Shown one piece after another: positions 6,349-7,604 of a stretch of DNA of 7,604 nucleotides. The DNA is from Anaerolineales bacterium (lineage in GTDB: Bacteria; Chloroflexota; Anaerolineae; 4572-78; NAK82), in NCBI GenBank assembly GCA_024643945.1, contig JAHELX010000287.1, positions 1-7,604 on the forward strand. Reading direction: 5' to 3'. The position numbers and the translations under genes were made by a program. The notes beneath the pieces are model-generated. The model saw nothing but the letters and a program-made list of their open reading frames with translations. It ran no database searches and had not been told where the DNA came from. Numbering within the stretch: position 1 is the stretch's first letter; the number at the start of each line of letters is the position of its first letter.

Positions 6349-6477
6349 ACCTTGACACTTCCCAACAAACACCACTATGACGTCGACCTGGGACCCTTCG
6401 GCATCAAGAGCGACGAGGTTTTCTTCCCCGTTAAGGATCCGCGCGGGACGATTGAAGGCACAACTCGACGATCCTAA
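6349..6477 (+). pseudogene. Short coding-like fragment, unrecognised
   Basis: The frame is open from just after TAA 6346-6348 to TAA 6475-6477. From TTG 6352 it gives 41 residues, including DLGPFGIKSDEVFF and VKDPRGTIEG, with protein-like composition. There is no ATG and no good ribosome-binding site. I do not recognise the family. It may be the remains of a gene whose other parts were lost, or chance. Confidence 0.25.
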
Positions 6478-6488
6478 GTGCTGCGAAG

Positions 6489-6647
6489 GTTAGGCCCACG
6501 GCAAGCCGCGGCCGACTGAGTAAAATGCGTCGAGGGCGACCCACTTAAACTGGCTGAAGCGTGGGATACGAAAAGTCGAAGTTCGAAACGCCGTAGCCTA
6601 ACATTGCGTGGACCTGACGCCAGGTGATCGAGGCTTTTCGTTAGGGC
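6489..6647. repeat. attC-like inverted core sites (weak)
   Basis: GTTAGGC (6489-6495) is a perfect GTTRRRY-type core. GCCTAAC (6596-6602), its reverse complement, fits RYYYAAC, and GTTAGG recurs at 6640-6645. Between the last two lies a small hairpin, ACCTG-ACGC-CAGGT (6612-6625), and ACGAAAAG/CTTTTCGT (6568-6575, 6634-6641) is a further inverted repeat. This order recalls an integron attC site (6596-6647), but the inner L boxes do not pair well and no integrase is present. Confidence 0.25.
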
Positions 6648-6784
6648 CGTTGAAGACCATCTAGCGCAGGTCACATAGGCCGTTAGCTGACTTCCGATCT
6701 GCTATGATTGCCAGCCTACAAGTGACCCTCCCGGAGGATATCCAGCAAAATCCGCCCCTATGTGGCACGTTTCATTTTGACTGA

Positions 6785-6813
6785 TTGTCAGAGGTATGTA
6801 AGTGTGCTATACT
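6785..6813 (+). promoter_or_regulatory. Sigma70-type promoter of the MNT/HEPN/DUF4258 operon
   Basis: TTGTCA (6785-6790), a 17-base spacer and TATACT (6808-6813) form a near-consensus promoter, with TGC (6805-6807) giving an extended -10. Transcription would start near 6820, about 60 bases before the first start codon at 6879. Confidence 0.7.
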
Positions 6814-6878
6814 TTAATGCACATCCTATTAGCCACCGGACTGCGTAAGAGACGTCATATCTGAATGAGGAGCCAAAA

Positions 6879-7019
6879 ATGTTCACGAAAGAAGCGATAA
6901 CCAAGATGCTCCGCGAGAAGTATCCTTATCTTGCTGCTGAATATGGCGTCAAAAGGATAGGTTTGTTAAGAATCCCCCACATTGCTCAAAGCATCGAGGA
7001 AAACATCGTATATGTCTAA
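6879..7019 (+). pseudogene. MNT-type nucleotidyltransferase remnant, internal deletion
   Basis: ATG 6879 has a good ribosome-binding site (GAGGAG, 6867-6872, 6 bases ahead). The 46-residue product begins like MntA-type minimal nucleotidyltransferases (KMLREKYPYLAAEYGVKRIGL, in which residue 29 would normally lead into FGSYARG). Instead it continues with RIPHIAQSIEENIVYV, which looks like the family's C-terminal end. About 50 residues, including the GSxxxG and DxD catalytic segment, seem to be missing, with the junction near bases 6963-6968. These proteins normally act as antitoxins that AMPylate a HEPN toxin; this one cannot be catalytic. It remains in frame and has a good promoter and ribosome-binding site, so a short peptide may still be made. 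Confidence 0.6.
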
Positions 7020-7086
7020 GCGCAGCGATCAAGATCTTCTGAGCGACATTCGAACTTATTCGTCGGATTTCATGGCATGGCCATGA
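7012..7086 (+). pseudogene. HEPN (DUF86, HepT-like) toxin remnant, N-terminus only
   Basis: ATG 7012 overlaps the end of the MNT remnant (stop at 7017-7019), the usual arrangement of MntA-HepT gene pairs. The 24 residues start MSKRSDQDLLSDIRTYSSDF, which resembles the first helices of DUF86 HEPN toxins. A TGA at 7084-7086 ends it. The Rx4-6H ribonuclease motif and most of the domain, normally over 100 residues, are absent. The call rests on the short N-terminal likeness plus the position behind the MNT remnant. Confidence 0.45.
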
Positions 7087-7388
7087 TTGAGGAAATCTGC
7101 CAGAAGTTTGCACGTGACGAGTTTGAGTTCTCAAAGCATGCCGCAGACCAATCGATCCTGCGCGGAATCAGGGTCTGGGAGATACGGGAAGCGGTTAGCG
7201 TTGGGGAAATCATCGAGGACTATCCAGATGACAAATACGGACCGAGTTGCTTGATACTCGGATACACTCAATCAAACAGACCAATTCACATTCAGTGCAG
7301 TTACTCATCGCGTTCGGTGATAAAGGTAATTACGGTTTACGAACCTGACCCTACCGAGTGGGTCGAGTTCAGACTCAGGAGAGAGTAA
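7077..7388 (+). CDS. DUF4258 domain protein (possible toxin of a type II-like pair)
   Basis: This frame encodes 103 residues from ATG 7077; ATG 7083 is an equally likely start, because it forms an ATGA overlap with the stop of the HEPN remnant, suggesting coupled translation. Only a weak GGA (7065-7067) precedes. The protein shows the DUF4258 pattern: FSKHAADQSILRGI (the HAxxRxxxRGI-like first motif, with Gln in place of the usual first Arg), then VSVGEIIEDYPDD, SCLILGY and the closing VITVYEPDPTEW. DUF4258 proteins are small and related to RelE/BrnT-like folds. They are often encoded directly before a YgiT-type protein, as here, which suggests a toxin-antitoxin role, though biochemical function is generally unproven. 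The gene looks intact. Confidence 0.8.
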   Translation: MAMIEEICQKFARDEFEFSKHAADQSILRGIRVWEIREAVSVGEIIEDYPDDKYGPSCLILGYTQSNRPIHIQCSYSSRSVIKVITVYEPDPTEWVEFRLRRE

Positions 7389-7389
7389 G

Positions 7390-7604
7390 ATGGCAACTGA
7401 GACTAGGGAAGAAAGACTTGTAGAGCAAAGAGTCACCTACACTTTGTTAAAAGATGGTAAGCTTTACGTTATTGAGAAGGTGCCGGCACGGGTGAACGTA
7501 GAGACAGGTGAACAGTTCTTCTCACCGCAAACGGTTGAGCAATTGCAGCACATCATTTGGGAGGAGCGACAGCCGATTCGGGTCATTCAAACGCCGGTAT
7601 TTGA
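7390..7604 (+). CDS. YgiT-like protein without zinc-finger cysteines, 3' partial
   Basis: ATG 7390 lies one base after the stop of the DUF4258 gene, with GGAG at 7378-7381 eight bases ahead, so the two genes are translationally coupled. The frame is open to the window end (71 full codons). The pattern LKDGKLYVIEKVPARV and ETGEQFFSPQTVEQLQ matches YgiT/MqsA-type antitoxin N-termini. However, the CxxC pairs usual in that family are absent: VNVETGE stands where VCxxCGE would be expected, and no cysteine occurs in the visible part. It is probably the antitoxin partner of the DUF4258 protein. Its C-terminal end, and any DNA-binding part, are outside the window. Confidence 0.7.
   Translation, partial: MATETREERLVEQRVTYTLLKDGKLYVIEKVPARVNVETGEQFFSPQTVEQLQHIIWEERQPIRVIQTPVF

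Larger units (their letters stand above)
6252..6784. other. Mostly gene-free intergenic region
   Basis: No convincing full-length gene, tRNA or terminator was found here. It holds a short stem ACAAC/GTTGT (6318-6322, 6333-6337), a coding-like fragment (6349-6477) and weak attC-like inverted repeats (6489-6647), each listed separately. A TTGACA at 6352-6357 has no good -10 at 17 bases (CTATGA), so I do not call a promoter there. The region separates the MerB-like gene from the toxin-antitoxin-like operon. Confidence 0.5.

Noticed and set aside
6014..6358. Small ORFs at 6014-6223, 6127-6327 and, on the minus strand, 6068-6358
   Set aside because: They overlap the C-terminal part of the MerB-like frame, which has clear family likeness; the others look like chance frames.
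6575..6600. tRNA T-arm-like GTTCGAAAC
   Set aside because: The flanking bases do not form a T stem and there is no acceptor, D or anticodon arm around it.
1..7604. CRISPR array
   Set aside because: No set of regularly spaced direct repeats was seen; the longest repeats noticed are 9-12 bases and occur only twice.

Overview
The window looks like a piece of a moderately GC-rich bacterial chromosome, most likely Chloroflexota (Anaerolineae-like). This is inference from gene types: a very large SARP/BTAD-STAND NTPase-WD40 protein with a characteristic C-terminal tail, a DUF4386-type membrane protein, and small toxin-antitoxin-like pairs of the MNT/HEPN and DUF4258/YgiT kinds. All clear genes are on the + strand.

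Layout: (1) 2-595 is the 3' part of a multi-pass membrane protein (DUF4386-like). (2) 596-904 has no gene but holds a run of stem-loops; the last one covers a Shine-Dalgarno-like stretch. (3) 905-4680 is a regulator-type STAND ATPase with a WD40 C-terminus. Its main frame is intact from TTG 1042, but the N-terminal DNA-binding part is frameshifted and degenerate. (4) A good Rho-independent terminator follows at 4829-4854. (5) 4855-5537 has no gene. It begins with a near-consensus extended -10 promoter (4917-4945) and contains interleaved inverted repeats (5187-5308). (6) 5538-6251 is the key locus: one continuous frame resembling MerB (organomercurial lyase), interrupted only by two TGA codons. 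Both fall at the positions of the two mercury-binding catalytic cysteines of MerB, and each is followed at the right distance by a SECIS-like hairpin. (7) 6252-6784 is mostly gene-free, with a small orphan coding-like stretch and weak attC-like sequence. (8) A strong promoter (6785-6813) drives a compact operon: a nucleotidyltransferase (MNT) remnant that lost its active site, a HEPN/DUF86 remnant of 24 codons, an intact DUF4258 protein, and a YgiT-like protein without zinc-finger cysteines that runs off the window.

Main conclusion: 5538-6251 is best read as a candidate selenoprotein, a MerB-like enzyme with selenocysteine at both catalytic thiol positions (U92 and U160). A standard gene caller would split it into three short ORFs. 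The alternative is a pseudogene with two nonsense mutations. That would require both to hit exactly the catalytic cysteines, to leave the rest of the frame intact, and to have SECIS-like hairpins behind them by chance. No selenocysteine machinery genes lie in the window, so this stays a sequence-based hypothesis. Family assignments come from recalled family patterns, not from database searches.
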